Origin: an uncultured Selenomonadaceae bacterium | Lineage (GTDB): Bacteria > Bacillota > Negativicutes > Selenomonadales > Selenomonadaceae | DNA length: 8,115 nt | Direction: 5' to 3' | NCBI GenBank assembly: GCA_905236665.1 | Contig: CAJONF010000038.1 | Span: 1-8,115 of the forward strand | In this document: positions 7,346 through 8,115 of the stretch, piece by piece | How the letters are laid out: each line of letters starts with the position of its first letter | How positions within the stretch are numbered: position 1 is the first letter of the stretch | Notes under the pieces: model-generated | The model's database searches: none | What the model was told of the DNA's origin: nothing | What the model saw: only the letters and a program-made list of their open reading frames with translations | Program-made: the position numbers and the translations under genes

Positions 7346-7374
7346 ATAATAAATCGTTGCGTTGCCCGTGTCAA
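7346..7374 (-). promoter_or_regulatory. Promoter of metY
   Basis: The minus strand carries TTGACA (7369-7374), a 17-nt spacer and TATTAT (7346-7351): a perfect -35 and a five-of-six -10. The predicted start is near 7339, on a CACGTG palindrome (7336-7341), leaving a leader of about 40 nt. The spacer contains a tandem GTTGC repeat on the plus strand (7356-7365). The strength suggests high basal expression unless a repressor acts. Confidence 0.8.
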
Positions 7375-7398
7375 TACGAGGGACTTAGGAAAAGTATA

Positions 7399-7427
7399 TT
7401 GCCAATAAAATTTTTCTATGCTATAAT
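7399..7427 (+). promoter_or_regulatory. Promoter of the rubrerythrin gene
   Basis: TTGCCA (7399-7404), a 17-nt spacer and TATAAT (7422-7427), the latter preceded by TGC to make an extended -10. The predicted start is near 7434. AGGAGG (7459-7464) lies 8 nt before the ATG. The -35 falls inside an 11-nt palindrome TATTGcCAATA (7397-7407), a possible operator. No good match to the PerR box consensus was seen. Confidence 0.8.
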
Positions 7428-7472
7428 CGCGGCGAGCGTATATATTGAAAGTATTTTTAGGAGGTTTTAATT

Positions 7473-8015
7473 ATGGCGAAATATGTTTGCAGTGTTTGTG
7501 GTTATGTCTATGAAGGTGACGAACCGCCGGTTGAATGTCCGCTTTGCAAAGCCCCTGCCGAAAAATTTATTGAGCAAACCGGCGAATTGGTTTTTGCAGA
7601 TGAACACGTTGTCGGCGTTGCCAAAGGCGTTGATGAAAAAATTATCGAAGGTCTGCGCCAGAATTTCAACGGTGAGTGCTGTGAAGTCGGAATGTATCTG
7701 GCAATGGCACGTGTAGCACACCGCGAAGGTTATCCCGAAATCGGCGAAGCTTTCCGCCGCTATGCTCTTGAAGAAGCCGAACACGCCGCGAAATTTGCTG
7801 AACTTTTGGGCGAAGTTCTCAGCGATTCTACAAAAGAAAATCTTAAAGCTCGCGTTGCCGCTGAACACGGTGCTTGCCAGGGCAAAAAAGATCTCGCCGC
7901 ACTTGCCAAAAAACTTGGTCTTGATGCAATTCATGATACCGTTCACGAGATGGCAAAAGATGAGGCGCGTCATGGCAAAGGCTTCAAAGGCTTGCTCGAT
8001 CGCTACTTTAAATAA
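7473..8015 (+). CDS. Reverse rubrerythrin (rubredoxin domain first, then ferritin-like diiron domain)
   Basis: Rubrerythrins reduce hydrogen peroxide to water in the cytoplasm of anaerobes, and the reversed forms can also drive oxygen reduction with NADH through rubredoxin reductases. In this 180-residue protein the Fe(SCys)4 rubredoxin-type domain is at the N-terminus: CSVCG (C6, C9) and CPLCKA (C22, C25). The ferritin-like four-helix domain follows from about residue 54, with E68/E71 in the first helix, EEAEH (E101, H104), AAEH (E131) and DEARH (E164, H167) as likely diiron ligands. This order is the opposite of classical rubrerythrin, and the length matches the clostridial reverse rubrerythrins. 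The exact role of each glutamate is inferred from the family pattern. The start is secured by AGGAGG 8 nt upstream and a strong extended -10 promoter. The gene is divergent from metY and ends only 3 nt before the tRNA promoter, with no terminator visible between them. Induction by oxygen or peroxide is plausible, but no operator was proven. Confidence 0.95.
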   Translation: MAKYVCSVCGYVYEGDEPPVECPLCKAPAEKFIEQTGELVFADEHVVGVAKGVDEKIIEGLRQNFNGECCEVGMYLAMARVAHREGYPEIGEAFRRYALEEAEHAAKFAELLGEVLSDSTKENLKARVAAEHGACQGKKDLAALAKKLGLDAIHDTVHEMAKDEARHGKGFKGLLDRYFK

Positions 8016-8018
8016 TTC

Positions 8019-8047
8019 TTGACAGAAATTTTCCTGCGTGATAACAT
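8019..8047 (+). promoter_or_regulatory. Promoter of tRNA-Ser
   Basis: TTGACA (8019-8024), a 17-nt spacer and TAACAT (8042-8047), with TGA just before the -10 as an extended element. Transcription would begin near 8054, about 6 nt before the mature tRNA. The -35 begins 3 nt after the rubrerythrin stop codon. Confidence 0.75.
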
Positions 8048-8059
8048 TGCACGCGTTGC

Positions 8060-8115
8060 GGAGGAGTGTCCGAGCGGTTGAAGGTGCTTGACTCGAAATC
8101 AAGTGTGGTCACAAG
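8060..8115 (+). tRNA. tRNA-Ser(CGA), partial (3' part beyond the right edge)
   Basis: The acceptor strand GGAGGAG (8060-8066) is followed by the D-arm region. The anticodon stem CTTGA (8087-8091) and TCAAG (8099-8103) encloses a 7-nt loop CTCGAAA with anticodon CGA at 8094-8096, reading serine codon UCG. The sequence then enters a long variable arm with TGTG/CACA pairing (8104-8113), as expected of a class II serine tRNA, and is cut by the window before the T-arm and the acceptor 3' strand. Pairing of the acceptor stem cannot be checked here. Confidence 0.93.

Noticed and set aside
7467..8102. A 211-residue open frame on the minus strand opposite rubrerythrin
   Set aside because: It begins inside the tRNA-Ser gene and mirrors the well-supported rubrerythrin, and its Phe/Cys/Ala-rich product matches no family I know. 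It is a shadow frame.
8060..8115. tRNA-Ser as the attachment site of an integrated element
   Set aside because: The 3' half of the tRNA and everything beyond it lie outside the window, and no integrase or duplicated tRNA end is visible, so there is no support.

Overview
The window looks like ordinary chromosomal DNA from a low-GC anaerobic or microaerophilic Firmicute. The evidence is the strong AGGAGG-type ribosome sites, sigma-A-like promoters, AT-rich codon choice (AAA, GAA, TTT, ATT), a 'reverse' rubrerythrin and a FolE2-type GTP cyclohydrolase. A Negativicutes/Selenomonadales-like host is my guess from the general style of the proteins; nothing here proves it. I see no insertion sequence, phage gene, CRISPR array or toxin-antitoxin pair.

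Layout. From the right edge leftwards on the minus strand there are three transcription units. (1) metY (6010-7299), an O-acetylhomoserine sulfhydrylase, has a near-consensus promoter (-35 at 7369-7374, -10 at 7346-7351) and a clear intrinsic terminator (5954-5982). (2) folE2 (5089-5883) has its own likely promoter wedged against that terminator. (3) A tightly packed group follows: sbcD (3901-5013), sbcC (1253-3895), dapB (459-1223) and a lipoprotein-type flavodoxin (1-446, cut by the window edge). Its gaps are 5, 29 and 12 nt, so it is probably one operon. An extended -10 promoter and a 9-bp inverted repeat sit directly in front of sbcD, with one repeat arm covering the sbcD ribosome site.

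On the plus strand, divergent from metY, is a reverse rubrerythrin (7473-8015) with a good promoter. Three nucleotides after its stop begins the promoter of a tRNA-Ser(CGA) gene that runs off the right edge.

Functions. SbcD and SbcC form the DNA-end and hairpin processing nuclease. DapB makes tetrahydrodipicolinate for lysine and peptidoglycan. MetY makes homocysteine from O-acetylhomoserine and sulfide. FolE2 makes the pterin precursor for folate and queuosine. Rubrerythrin detoxifies peroxide and oxygen. The flavodoxin probably carries electrons outside the membrane. These are mostly housekeeping and stress functions, not a dedicated pathway.

The upstream codons of three reading frames were trimmed here to starts supported by ribosome sites: dapB (1223), sbcC (3895) and folE2 (5883). 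The most interesting non-coding signal is the inverted repeat at the sbcD start. I found no convincing new biological system.
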